From Sphaerisporangium rhizosphaerae (GTDB lineage Bacteria > Actinomycetota > Actinomycetes > Streptosporangiales > Streptosporangiaceae): a DNA stretch of 64,000 nucleotides. A model generated the notes under the pieces. It was not told the origin of the DNA and ran no database searches. It saw only the letters and a program-made list of their open reading frames with translations. The number at the start of each line of letters is the position of its first letter. Positions within the stretch are counted from its first letter, which is position 1. This document shows, one piece after another, positions 8,142-16,170 of the stretch. The position numbers were made by a program, and so were the translations under genes. Location of the stretch: positions 79,894-143,893 of the forward strand of contig NZ_JBHTCG010000022.1 of the NCBI RefSeq assembly GCF_042665155.1. Reading direction: 5' to 3'.

Positions 8142-9912
8142 CCCCGCCCGGCTCGGCGGGCTGGCGGGAGGCGCCGTGCCAGCTCTCCCAGAGGGCGGCG
8201 TAGGCGCCCTGCGCGGCGACGAGCTCATCGTGGGAGCCCAGCTCGCTGACGCGGCCGTCCTCGACGACGGCGACGCGGTCGGCGTCGTGCGCCGTGTACA
8301 GCCGGTGGGCGATGGCGATCACGGTGCGGCCCGCGAGGACGGCGGCGAGCGAGCGTTCCAGGTGGCGGGCGGCGCGCGGGTCGATCAGCGAGGTGGCCTC
8401 GTCCAGCACCAGCGTGTGCGGGTCGGCGAGCACCAGCCGGGCGAGCGCGACCTGCTGGGCCTGCGCGGGCGACACCGTGACGCCGCCGGAGCCCACGGCG
8501 GTGTCCAGGCCGTCCGGCAGCGCCCGCACCCATTCGAGGGCGTCCACCGCCGAGAGCGCCTCCTCGACGGCCTCGTCGCCGGCGTCCGGTCGTCCGATGA
8601 GCACGTTGTCGCGCAGCGTGCCGCGGAACACGTGGTGCTCCTGGGTGACCAGGGCGACGTGCCCGCGCAGCTCGTCCAGCGGAAGCTCGACCAGCGGGAC
8701 GCCGCCGACCCGCACCGAACCGGTGCGCGGGCCGTGGATGCCGGCCAGCAGGCGGCCCAGCGTGGACTTGCCCGCGCCGGACGGGCCCACCATGGCCAGC
8801 CGCTCCCCGGGGGCCACCTGCAGAGATACGCCGTGCAGCACGTCGTGGCCCTCGCGGTAGGCGTACCGGACGTCCTGGGCGGCCAGCCGTTCGCCCTCGG
8901 GACGCGCGGCGCCGGCGCTGCGGTCGTCGGGGACGTTCGCCACGCCGAGCAGCCGGGCCATGGACGCCCCGCCGACCTGGAGCTCGTCCACCCAGGACAG
9001 CAGCCGGTCGAGCGGGTCGATGAGCTGCTGGACGTACAGGGTGGCCGCGGTCACCTGGGCCAGGTCGACCCACCCGCGCAGGTAGAACAGCCCGCCTGCC
9101 AGCAGCGTGGCCACGATGGGCAGCACGTAGCCGAACTCGACGGTGGGGAACCACACCGTGCGCAGGCCCAGTGTGTACCGTTCGGCGGCCCACGACCGCG
9201 CGATGTCGCGGTCGGTGCGCTCGTGGCGGCGGCCCTGCAGGCCGAACGCCTCGACCGTCCGCGCGCCCTCCACGGTCTCGGTCAGGCCCTCGGTGATCTC
9301 GGCGTACGCGGCGTTCTCGCGCAGGTAGCCGTCCCTGGCCCGCTTGAGGTACCACCGGGTGGAGTACCACAGCAGAGGCACGGCGACCAGCGACGGCAGC
9401 ACCAGCAGCGGCCCGACCAGCGCGAGGGCGCCGATCACGAACGCCCCGGCGACCACGGCGATCAGCGTCTCGGGGACGGCGTGGCGCACGGTGCGCGACA
9501 GCGCGTCGACGTCGCGCGACGTCCGGGTGATCAGGTCGCCGGAGCCGGCGCGCTCCACCGTGGACAGCGGCAGGGCCAGGACGCGGTCGACGAACTCCTC
9601 GCGCAGCTCGGCCAGGACCTTCTCGCCCAGCTTGGCCGAGGCGTAGACGGCGTAGCGGATCAGCACGGCCTGCAGGACGACGAACCCGGCGATGGCCAGC
9701 GCGATCGCGTCGATGTCGGCGCCCGTGCCGGCGCGCACGTCCTCGACCAGCTCGCCGAGGAACCGGGGCCCGGCGAGCCCGGCGACGGCGGCCAGGCCGT
9801 GCAGGCCCAGGGCCAGCGCCAGCCGGCCGGGGTACTTCAGCGTCAGCCGCCGCGCGTAGGCCCGCACCTGGGCCTGGTCGGCGACGGGCAGGATCTGTCT
9901 CTGGGCGCTCAT
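8134..9912 (-). CDS. ABC exporter half-transporter (permease-ATPase fusion), subunit with intact Walker motifs
   Basis: A 592-residue half-transporter with an N-terminal six-helix membrane domain (about 1-320) and a C-terminal nucleotide-binding domain. Its Walker A (GPSGAGKST), Walker B with catalytic Glu (TLVLDEATS) and switch histidine (IAHRL) are intact, but the signature motif reads VSPAQAQQ instead of LSGGQ. It follows the partner gene after one base, so the two are translated together and almost certainly form a heterodimer. The degenerate signature belongs to the same composite ATP site as the partner's degenerate Walker motifs. The substrate is unknown; multidrug or peptide/lipid export is typical for the family. 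Confidence 0.92.
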   Translation of the reverse strand: MSAQRQILPVADQAQVRAYARRLTLKYPGRLALALGLHGLAAVAGLAGPRFLGELVEDVRAGTGADIDAIALAIAGFVVLQAVLIRYAVYASAKLGEKVLAELREEFVDRVLALPLSTVERAGSGDLITRTSRDVDALSRTVRHAVPETLIAVVAGAFVIGALALVGPLLVLPSLVAVPLLWYSTRWYLKRARDGYLRENAAYAEITEGLTETVEGARTVEAFGLQGRRHERTDRDIARSWAAERYTLGLRTVWFPTVEFGYVLPIVATLLAGGLFYLRGWVDLAQVTAATLYVQQLIDPLDRLLSWVDELQVGGASMARLLGVANVPDDRSAGAARPEGERLAAQDVRYAYREGHDVLHGVSLQVAPGERLAMVGPSGAGKSTLGRLLAGIHGPRTGSVRVGGVPLVELPLDELRGHVALVTQEHHVFRGTLRDNVLIGRPDAGDEAVEEALSAVDALEWVRALPDGLDTAVGSGGVTVSPAQAQQVALARLVLADPHTLVLDEATSLIDPRAARHLERSLAAVLAGRTVIAIAHRLYTAHDADRVAVVEDGRVSELGSHDELVAAQGAYAALWESWHGASRQPAEPGGAR

Positions 9913-9913
9913 G

Positions 9914-11605
9914 TCAGCTCTCCCCGCGGGTCACGGTCGCGGCGTACTCGGGGTCGGAAGCCAGCAGGAAGCGGTGGGAACCCTCGGCGCGCACGCGGCC
10001 GTCCTCCAGGAAGATCACGGTGTCCGCCTGGTCGAGCACGAGCGGGCTGGTGGTGCAGACCAGCGTCGTGCGGCCCAGGCGGGCCTCGCCGAGCCTCTCG
10101 GCGACGCGGGCCTCGGTGTGGGCGTCCACGGCGCTGGTCGGGTCGACCAGGATGAGCACCTCGGGGTCGGCGAGCAGGGCGCGGGCCAGGCGCAGCCGCT
10201 GCTGCTGGCCGCCGGAGAACTCGCGTCCGGCCTCGGCGACGTGCGAGTCCAGACCGTCGGGCAGGGCGTCGACGATGTCCTCGGCGCAGGCGACGCGCAG
10301 GGCCGCGCGCATCTCGTCCTGCGAGCCGCGGCCGGCGACGTCGAGCTGGTCGCGCAGGCGCCCGCTGAACAGCCGCGCCGCGTTGTCGGCCACCAGGATG
10401 CGGCGGCGGACCTCCTCGGTGGCCAGGTCGCCCAGGGGCACGCCGCCGAAGGTGACGTCGGCCGCGACGTAGTGGCCGAGCCGCTCCGCCACGGCGATGA
10501 CCTCCTCGGGGACCGCGCCGGCCAGGGCGGTGAACCGCCCGGCGCGCAGCACCACGCCCGAGGCGGCGTCCACCAGGTCGCCCCCCTCGGCGGTGGCCGT
10601 GCCGGCGCCCGCGACCTCGGGCTCCAGTGACAGGATGCGGACGACCCTGCGGGCGGCGACGTGCCCCTTGGTCATCTTGTCGGCGGCCTCGGTGAGCGTG
10701 CGCAGCGGGCCGACCAGGAACAGCGCGTAGCCGTAGAAGGCGACGAGCTGGCCCACGGTGATCGTGCCGTCGAGGGCGTAGTGGGCGCCGCGCCAGGTGA
10801 CGAAGGCGATGAGCATGCCGGGCAGCAGAACCTGGGCGCCGTCCATGGCGGAGTCGACCGAGGCCACGCGCACCCCGGCCTCGCGCACCCCCTGGGACTC
10901 CTCGCGGTAGCGGCCGGCGAACACGGCCTCGCCGCCGATGCCGCGCAGCACCCGCAGGCCGGCGACGATGTCGGAGGCCCGGGTCGCCAGGTCGCCCTGC
11001 AGGTCGCGCTGGCGGTGCTGCCTGCGGTGCAGCGGGCGGAGCAGTGGGGCGAGCGCCACGGCCATCAGCGGCACGCCGACCAGGACGATGAGGCCGAGCT
11101 GCGGGGAGGTGACCAGGAGGATGATCGTCACCGCGCCGATCGCGACGACGGCGCCGACGCCGCGCAGCAGGATGTCCACGGTGTTGCCGATGTGGGCGAT
11201 GTCGGAGTTGCCGACGCTGATCACCTCGCCGGTGGACAGCAGCTTCGGCAGGGTGGGGCCGAGCCGGGTGGCCTGGCGGACGGTGACCTGCACCGTGCGG
11301 TAGGCGGCGGCCAGCCAGTTGTAGACGGCCATGCGGTGGCGCATCACTCCGCCGAAGGCGGTGAGGACGCCGAGGCCGAGCAGTATGGCCGACCAGCGGA
11401 CCAGGCCGCCGGTGTCGTCGGCGGTGAGGCTGTCGATGGCCTTGCCCAGCGTCAGCGGGACCAGGGCCTGGCTGAGCCACCACAGAATCGCGTAGCCCAC
11501 GCCGACGCACACGGGGCCCGCCTGCCCACGCGCCACCCACCACAGGTACCGGATCGGACTGCGGGCATCGGGAACGCCGGGATCGGCGACGGGAAGGGAG
11601 CGCAT
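9914..11605 (-). CDS. ABC exporter half-transporter, subunit with degenerate Walker A
   Basis: A 563-residue partner of the downstream half-transporter. The membrane domain occupies about the first 310 residues. In the nucleotide-binding domain the Walker A lysine loop is lost (the site reads ALAGAVPEEVI), Walker B is altered (LILVDPTS, with Val for the Asp and Asp for the Glu), and the switch His is replaced (TTSPL). The signature FSGGQQQR is intact. Together with its partner this predicts one competent and one dead ATP site. I start at the ATG at 11605; reading can be extended upstream, but the extension is charged, lacks membrane character and would run into the regulator promoter. Confidence 0.88.
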   Translation of the reverse strand: MRSLPVADPGVPDARSPIRYLWWVARGQAGPVCVGVGYAILWWLSQALVPLTLGKAIDSLTADDTGGLVRWSAILLGLGVLTAFGGVMRHRMAVYNWLAAAYRTVQVTVRQATRLGPTLPKLLSTGEVISVGNSDIAHIGNTVDILLRGVGAVVAIGAVTIILLVTSPQLGLIVLVGVPLMAVALAPLLRPLHRRQHRQRDLQGDLATRASDIVAGLRVLRGIGGEAVFAGRYREESQGVREAGVRVASVDSAMDGAQVLLPGMLIAFVTWRGAHYALDGTITVGQLVAFYGYALFLVGPLRTLTEAADKMTKGHVAARRVVRILSLEPEVAGAGTATAEGGDLVDAASGVVLRAGRFTALAGAVPEEVIAVAERLGHYVAADVTFGGVPLGDLATEEVRRRILVADNAARLFSGRLRDQLDVAGRGSQDEMRAALRVACAEDIVDALPDGLDSHVAEAGREFSGGQQQRLRLARALLADPEVLILVDPTSAVDAHTEARVAERLGEARLGRTTLVCTTSPLVLDQADTVIFLEDGRVRAEGSHRFLLASDPEYAATVTRGES

Positions 11606-11733
11606 GGCCTTTCCAGGCTTCCAGCCGGGGACCCCGCTCGGCAATCGATTTTCCGGCCGTCTTGCGGGGCCACCAGCCAAAACCCCGCACCGTCCCCGAT
11701 GTGCGCAATAGATCTTCCACTTTTCGGCAGGTC

Positions 11734-11780
11734 GTCAACCACTGTTGACACGCCACGCCGTGTCAACCTATATTGACGGC
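11734..11780 (+). promoter_or_regulatory. Promoter with two 16-bp palindromic operators (HTH/Clp-N operon)
   Basis: Two operator-like palindromes lie 28 bp apart: GTCAAC-N4-GTTGAC at 11734-11749 (perfect) and GTCAAC-N4-ATTGAC at 11762-11777 (one mismatch). They overlap a good vegetative promoter, TTGACA (11745-11750), 18 bp, TATATT (11769-11774). Counting seven bases from the -10 places the transcription start at the ATG at 11782, so the mRNA is probably leaderless. Binding of a dimer at both sites would cover -35 and -10, which suggests autorepression by the HTH protein encoded just downstream. Confidence 0.7.
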
Positions 11781-11781
11781 T

Positions 11782-12015
11782 ATGAGCGATACGGCACAGC
11801 TGGCCTCCGACGCCGGCAGCCGCGATCCGTCCGTCGGCCTGCGTGCCGTGCGGGCGCTGCGGATTCTGGTCGAGCGACTCGAGGCACTCCAGGTCGACAA
11901 CGCCCGCGAACAGGGCTGGACCTGGCAGGAGATCGCGGTCCTGCTCGGCGTCACCAGGCAGGCGGTCCACAAGAAGTACGCGGGCGGCCGCGGACTGCTA
12001 AGACGGGAGAAATGA
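11782..12015 (+). CDS. Small HTH DNA-binding protein
   Basis: A 77-residue protein with a C-terminal helix-turn-helix (TWQEIAVLLGVTRQAVHKKY, residues about 50-69) preceded by a helix (AVRALRILVERLEALQ) that could mediate dimerisation. The ATG at 11782 is preferred over an in-frame TTG nine bases upstream, because the -10 box leaves room only for a leaderless ATG. Its stop is one base from the start of the Clp-N protein gene, and the pair is evidently one operon. It is the obvious candidate to bind the two palindromes in its own promoter. Confidence 0.85.
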   Translation: MSDTAQLASDAGSRDPSVGLRAVRALRILVERLEALQVDNAREQGWTWQEIAVLLGVTRQAVHKKYAGGRGLLRREK

Positions 12016-12016
12016 G

Positions 12017-12577
12017 ATGTTCGAACGGTTCCATGCCGACGCCCGGCAGGCCGTGGTCCGCGCCCAGCACGAGGCCACCGTCCTCCACCACGACAAGATC
12101 GGAACCGAGCACGTCCTGCTCGGGCTGCTCGCCCAGACCGGCTCGGTCACCGCGCGGGTACTGGCCCGCCACGGCCTCGACCACGACACGGCGGGCGACG
12201 CGGTGGCCCGCGTCCTGGGGTCGCACCCCGGCGACGGCAGGGACGACATCGACGCCGACGCGCTGGAGTCGATCGGCATCGACCTCGACGCGATACGCCA
12301 GAAGGTCGAGGCCGCCTTCGGCCCCGGAGCCCTGGACCGCGACCGGAAGCGCCCCACACGGCGCCTGGGCGGGCACATCCCCTTCAGCCCACGGGCCAAG
12401 AAGGTGCTCGAACTGTCGCTGCGCGAGGCCATCAACCTGGGCCACAACTACATCGGCGACGGCCACATCCTCCTCGGCCTGCTCCGCGAGGGCGACGGCC
12501 TGGCCGCCCGCGTCATAGCCGACGCCGGCATCGACTTCACCGCCCTGCGCCAGGAGATCCGCGCCGAACTGAACTGA
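12017..12577 (+). CDS. Clp N-terminal repeat protein (ClpC-N-like, no ATPase)
   Basis: A 186-residue stand-alone double Clp-N domain. The first repeat is about residues 1-75 (FERFHADARQAVVRAQHEA...IGTEHVLLGLL) and the second about 110-186 (FSPRAKKVLELSLREA...IGDGHILLGLL). In ClpC these repeats bind adaptors and substrates; here no AAA+ domain follows, so the protein may act as an adaptor, decoy or sensor for the Clp protease. GGGAGA precedes the ATG by a few bases. It is coupled to the HTH gene upstream, suggesting control tied to proteostasis. Confidence 0.88.
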   Translation: MFERFHADARQAVVRAQHEATVLHHDKIGTEHVLLGLLAQTGSVTARVLARHGLDHDTAGDAVARVLGSHPGDGRDDIDADALESIGIDLDAIRQKVEAAFGPGALDRDRKRPTRRLGGHIPFSPRAKKVLELSLREAINLGHNYIGDGHILLGLLREGDGLAARVIADAGIDFTALRQEIRAELN

Positions 12578-12978
12578 ACTGGACGCCACCGCCGCCTGTG
12601 AACGCCACCGCCGCCTGCCCCTCGTCGCACCTCGCCGGCTCGACGCGACGGTGGCCGGACGGCCTCGAGGGCCTGGGGGGTTCGGCCGGCGGACGGCCGG
12701 AGGAAAGCGAGGGGGCGGGACAAGAAGGTGATGGCCACGATTCCCGCCGTCACGGAATTCGGCGTTCTCGTCATTCGTGGCTTCGACGCCTGCCGTCGCC
12801 GTCGTCCGGGAGCCGGAAACTTCGTCCGGATGTCAGATGTCCCGGGAATCGCGCGATGCGCTTGGTTCGGCGGAGGCTTGAGGAAAGAGGTCCGGTTCGC
12901 GGTCGCCATCGCCGCGGTGAATCTATTTTCGTTTTTATCGAGAAGTCGCTCCAGGTCGTCTGCGGTTAAGACGGTCTC
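12578..12978. other. 401-bp intergenic stretch, no gene
   Basis: No credible reading frame. It begins with a 16-bp direct repeat (12583-12598 and 12602-12617) after a run of GAACT units. It ends with an AT-rich patch (about 12915-12950) unlike the neighbouring coding DNA. It is the 3' flank of AGTTWD peptide copy A, and similar long AT-richer flanks lie 3' of the other copies. Confidence 0.6.
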
Positions 12979-13107
12979 TCAGTCCCAGGTGGTTCCGGCG
13001 GCGCGGGAGTAACCGTCCCAAGTGGTGCCCGCGGTGCGCGAGTACGAGTCCCAGGTGGTGCCGGCGGAACGGGCGGCGGTGGCGGCGGAGAAAACGGTGG
13101 CGGTCAT
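12979..13107 (-). CDS. AGTTWD-repeat peptide, copy A (candidate peptide precursor)
   Basis: A 42-residue peptide with three 11-residue repeats. Trp19, Trp30 and Trp41 are each in AGTTWD, the first two followed by SYSR and GYSR, and the peptide ends exactly at the third TTWD. The N-terminal ~13 residues are Thr/Ala-rich. Near-identical genes occur at 16171, 18735 and 21306. DNA similarity starts sharply at the stop codon and extends about 125 bp upstream of the ATG, as expected of a selected gene with its leader. An in-frame upstream ATG (MPESCS, 20 codons earlier) conserved in all copies would give a 62-residue form; which start is used is unresolved. No cysteines occur in the short form. Function unknown. 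Confidence 0.7.
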   Translation of the reverse strand: MTATVFSAATAARSAGTTWDSYSRTAGTTWDGYSRAAGTTWD

Positions 13108-13233
13108 TTCGAATCTCTTTTCTCTGAGTTGTTCTGTTCTGTCCTTGTGAGAACAACTCTCCGGCATCGCGAGCCCCCGGAACAGACGATTCAGCGGCAG
13201 CAAACTGCACCGCGTTGACCACTTCCTGCCACC
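13108..13233 (-). promoter_or_regulatory. Conserved structured 5' leader of peptide copy A
   Basis: About 125 bp conserved in all four copies. On the transcript a perfect 10-bp stem forms between GAGTTGTTCT and AGAACAACTC (plus-strand 13126-13135 and 13150-13159), followed by the purine-rich stretch before the ATG. Further upstream lie a conserved GCAGCAAGCTGC-like palindrome and a conserved GGCAGGAAGTGGTC block (minus strand) that may be the promoter region. This copy's leader is nearly identical to that of copy C. Confidence 0.6.
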
Positions 13234-13318
13234 CCGCGGGGCGGCCCAGGGCTTCGGGGGCGGCGGCGTCCCGCCACGACGCGGAGGCCGCCGCCGGCCT
13301 CCAGCCCACCCTTGCCTC

Positions 13319-13359
13319 ATCTATCGACATTCGATAGATTCCCATCGTAACTCGATGGG
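13319..13359 (+). promoter_or_regulatory. Twin operators ATCG-N5-CGAT before the DUF2975/HTH operon
   Basis: Two perfect inverted repeats: ATCTATCG-N5-CGATAGAT (13319-13339) and CCCATCG-N5-CGATGGG (13341-13359). Both contain ATCG-N5-CGAT, and their centres are 21 bp apart, two helical turns, so dimers would sit on the same face. The second runs into the ribosome-binding site of the downstream gene. This fits cooperative autoregulation by the Cro-type protein of the same operon. Confidence 0.75.
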
Positions 13360-13369
13360 AGGACGGGTC

Positions 13370-13855
13370 ATGGGAAAGCTGGCGGTGCGCGCGCTTCGCG
13401 CCGTGCTCGCGGTGCTGCTCGCAGGCACCGTGCTGGTGCAGGCAGGGATGGTGTGGGCCTTGGCCACCGACCCGGAGGAGGGGTCGCTCCCGCTGACCCC
13501 GCTGCGCGTGATCGCGATCCTGGGCATGGTGTCGGTCCAGGTCGCCCTGGTCTGCGTATGGCGGCTGCTGGCGATGGTGCGACGCGGAACCGTGTTCTCC
13601 CACGCCGCCTTCCGGTACGTGGACGCCGTGATCGGCGCGATCGTGGCGGCCGCCCTCCTGTGGTTCGCGGTCACGGCCATCAACGCGCCGGGCCAGCGGG
13701 ACGACCCGGGCGTCACCGTCATCATGGGCGGGGTCGGCCTGGCGATCCTGGGGGTCGCGCTCATCGTGCTCGTGCTGCGGATGCTGCTCGCCCAGGCCGT
13801 CGCGCGCGACGTCGAAGCGGCGCGGATGCAGGCCGAGCTGGACGAGGTGATCTGA
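13370..13855 (+). CDS. DUF2975 family four-helix membrane protein
   Basis: A 161-residue integral membrane protein with four predicted helices (about 9-30, 42-64, 82-103 and 115-137), and the arrangement and gene partner typical of DUF2975. Such proteins are regularly encoded directly before a small Cro/CI-type regulator and are thought to form a membrane-linked regulatory pair; the biochemical role is unknown. The ATG at 13370 follows GGGAGGAC with ideal spacing, better than the in-frame ATG at 13355. Its stop overlaps the regulator start by one base. Confidence 0.88.
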   Translation: MGKLAVRALRAVLAVLLAGTVLVQAGMVWALATDPEEGSLPLTPLRVIAILGMVSVQVALVCVWRLLAMVRRGTVFSHAAFRYVDAVIGAIVAAALLWFAVTAINAPGQRDDPGVTVIMGGVGLAILGVALIVLVLRMLLAQAVARDVEAARMQAELDEVI

Positions 13856-14076
13856 TGCCGATCGCCGTCGACATCGACGTGATGCTGGCCAAGCGGAAGA
13901 TGTCGGTGGGCGAACTCGCCGACCGCGTCGGGATCACCCCCGCCAACCTGGCGGTACTGAAGAACGGCCGCGCCAAGGCGGTGCGCTTCACCACGCTCGC
14001 CGCCCTCTGCGAGGTGCTCGAGTGCCAGCCGGGCGACCTGCTGCGCTGGGAGGCCGAGGACGCCGCGGGCGGATGA
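13855..14076 (+). CDS. Cro/CI-type HTH regulator (YozG-like)
   Basis: A 73-residue single-domain XRE-family regulator. The segment MSVGELADRVGITPANLAVLKNG forms the helix-turn-helix, and the ending CQPGDLLRWE is characteristic of the short YozG-like group paired with DUF2975. The start shares one base with the preceding stop (TGATG), so translation is coupled. It is likely the factor acting on the twin palindromes at 13319-13359. Confidence 0.9.
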   Translation: MPIAVDIDVMLAKRKMSVGELADRVGITPANLAVLKNGRAKAVRFTTLAALCEVLECQPGDLLRWEAEDAAGG

Positions 14077-14087
14077 CCTGCCCAGGA

Positions 14088-15104
14088 TCAGCCGGCGGCG
14101 AGCATGCCCGTGACGGGGGTGAGGTCGCCGGTCCACGAGACCTCGTCCAGCCGGGCCGCCGCCTCCTCCGGCAGGTCGAGGGCGAACCCGGCCATACTGC
14201 CCTCCAGGTGGGCGACGGTACGCGGACCGATGATCACCGATGTCACCCCGGCGCGCGCCCGCACCCAGGCGAGCGCGACGGCGGCCGACGTGGCGCCGAG
14301 TTCGTCCGCCACCTTCCCCACCTCGGCGGCGACGGCGAGCGTCCGCGGGTTCAGCAGGTCGTCGGCCCAGGCACGCCCCGCGGCGCCGGGGAAGGCCAGC
14401 AACCGGCCGATCCGGCTGTCGCGGTCGGGCGCGGTCCCGCCGGCGTACCGGCCGGTCAGGACGCCGCCGCCGAGCGGCGACCACACCAGGGCGCCCAGTC
14501 CGTGCCGCTCGCAGGCGGGCAGGATCTCGGCCTCGATGACCCGCCTGATCAGGGAGTACTGGGGCTGGAGGCTGACCAGCGGCGTTCCTCCGACCCGCTG
14601 GGCCGCCCACTGCGCCTCCACGATCTGGGCGGCCGTGAAGTTGGAGCACCCGATGTACCTGACCTTGCCCGAGCGGACGAAGCCGTCCAGCGTCGCCATG
14701 GTCTCCTCGATCGGCGTGTCGGCGTCCCAGGCGTGGCACTGGTAGAGGTCGACGTAGTCGGTGCCGAGCCGGCGCAGGGCGGCCTCCAGCGCCCTGGTGA
14801 GGTGGACGCGTGACAGCCCCCGGTCGTTGGGGCCGGGTCCCTGGGGGAAGAACGCCTTGGTGGCGATGACGACCGAGTCGCGCCTGCCCTTGACGGCCCG
14901 GCCGACGATCTCCTCGGACTGTCCGCCCGAGTAGTTGCCTGCCGTGTCGATGAAGGTGCCGCCGGCGTCCACGAAGGCGTCGACGATGCGGGCCGCCTCC
15001 CTCTCATCGCAGCTCGCCACCCCTGTGTCGCCGAAGTTCATGGTCCCCAGGCAGGCCCGGGAGACCTTCAGGCCCGAACGGCCCATCGTCGTGTACGTCG
15101 TCAT
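14088..15104 (-). CDS. Aldo/keto reductase
   Basis: A 338-residue NADPH-dependent oxidoreductase of the aldo/keto reductase (TIM-barrel) family. The catalytic tetrad is visible as Asp53, Tyr58 (DTAGNYSGG), Lys83 (ATKAFF) and His124 (QCHAWD). The C-terminal nucleotide-binding segment SVIIGPRTVAHLEGSM is typical. It is closest in look to the bacterial voltage-channel beta-subunit/YajO-like group. Divergent from a TetR gene; the intervening 113 bp hold two copies of a palindrome, so it is probably the repressed target. Confidence 0.93.
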   Translation of the reverse strand: MTTYTTMGRSGLKVSRACLGTMNFGDTGVASCDEREAARIVDAFVDAGGTFIDTAGNYSGGQSEEIVGRAVKGRRDSVVIATKAFFPQGPGPNDRGLSRVHLTRALEAALRRLGTDYVDLYQCHAWDADTPIEETMATLDGFVRSGKVRYIGCSNFTAAQIVEAQWAAQRVGGTPLVSLQPQYSLIRRVIEAEILPACERHGLGALVWSPLGGGVLTGRYAGGTAPDRDSRIGRLLAFPGAAGRAWADDLLNPRTLAVAAEVGKVADELGATSAAVALAWVRARAGVTSVIIGPRTVAHLEGSMAGFALDLPEEAAARLDEVSWTGDLTPVTGMLAAG

Positions 15105-15138
15105 CCGTGCTCTCCGGCTTCCCCGCGAGGCTAGGATC

Positions 15139-15187
15139 GGAACAGTTGTTCCGCTTATGGTCGGCCACCATACGGAACGCTTGTTCC
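15139..15187. promoter_or_regulatory. Two TetR-type operators (GGAAC-N4-GTTCC)
   Basis: GGAACAGTTGTTCC (15139-15152) and GGAACGCTTGTTCC (15174-15187), both perfect GGAAC-N4-GTTCC palindromes with centres 35 bp apart. They lie between the divergent aldo/keto reductase and TetR genes, the expected place for a shared operator controlling both. Confidence 0.75.
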
Positions 15188-15217
15188 GGATGTCAACGAG
15201 ATGGCGGTGGAGCGGAG

Positions 15218-15841
15218 ATGACGGAGGACGCGGCCGGCAGGCCCCTGCGCGCGGACGCGCGGCGCAACCGCGCGCGCGTGCTGGAGGCCGCAGAGACGGT
15301 GCTGGCCCGCGACGGGCTGTCCGCCTCCATGCGAGCCGTCGCCGAGGAGGCCGGAGTGGGGCTCGGCACCATCTACCGGCACTTCCCGACCCAGGAAGCC
15401 CTCTACCAGGCGATCATCGCCGACCGGCTGCGCAAGCTCGTCACCGAAGGGGAGACCCTGCTGGCCGCCGGCGAAATCGAGCGGGCCTTCTTCGGGTTCC
15501 TGACCCGCATCGTCGAGGTGTCGGCGGAGAAGCGGACGCTGTCGGACGCGCTCACCGGCGCGGGCGTCGACGTCAAGGACGGCACGTCCGACATCGCCCG
15601 CGACATGCGCGCCCTCATCGAGACCATGCTGACCCGCGCCCAGCGGGAGGGCGCCGTCCGCGACGACCTGCGCATGCCCGAACTCCTCGCCCTCCTGGCC
15701 GCCGCGTGCACGGCCGTGGAACGCGGCCAGTGGCAGGCCCACGTGGCCCCCCGGGCCCTTGCGGTCCTGTTCGACGGCTTCCGCCCGCGCGTACGGCGGG
15801 ATGTCCCGGAGGGCGAACAGGGCGCGCACCCGGCGCCGTAG
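15218..15841 (+). CDS. TetR family transcriptional regulator
   Basis: A 207-residue repressor. The N-terminal HTH is seen as ADARRNRARVLEAA...MRAVAEEAGVGLGTIYRHFPTQEALYQAI (about 10-65). The C-terminal ~130 residues are the ligand-binding and dimerisation part. The ATG at 15218 is placed just after GGAGCGGAG and matches the normal start of the family; an extension upstream would cross the operators. Likely represses itself and the divergent aldo/keto reductase through GGAAC-N4-GTTCC sites. Ligand unknown. Confidence 0.93.
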   Translation: MTEDAAGRPLRADARRNRARVLEAAETVLARDGLSASMRAVAEEAGVGLGTIYRHFPTQEALYQAIIADRLRKLVTEGETLLAAGEIERAFFGFLTRIVEVSAEKRTLSDALTGAGVDVKDGTSDIARDMRALIETMLTRAQREGAVRDDLRMPELLALLAAACTAVERGQWQAHVAPRALAVLFDGFRPRVRRDVPEGEQGAHPAP

Positions 15842-16170
15842 AGGCCGTGCGCGTGCGGTGCGCCGGTGGGCGGGGTGAGAGATCTGTGGAGCGGAGGCAG
15901 GCGCGGCGCCGCCCTGGAAGTGGCGTCGCCCTCGAGGTGGCGTCGAATGTGCTGCGCTCGAATATCCGAGGCCCGGTATTTCCCCGCGGGCCGGGAAATC
16001 GGATGCCGCCGGCGCGGCGGCGCCGGCCGCGCGTGCGATGCTTATCGGGGTTCTCCGCTTTCGTGCCGCCGGGCGGAGGGCGGTTCCATTGTCTTTCCGT
16101 GCGCCCGCGTCGTCGTTCCGGGATTGTTCTGGCTTTCGGTTCCTCTGTGGATTATCCTCGGCTCCGCCGG
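15842..16170. other. 329-bp intergenic stretch, no gene
   Basis: No supported gene. It is the 3' flank of peptide copy B. It contains GAATGTGCTGCGC (about 15945-15957), which recurs in the flank of copy D (about 21136-21148) and in altered form near copy E, so the flanks may share ancestry with each other. The last ~100 bp are AT-richer than the surrounding genes. Confidence 0.55.
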
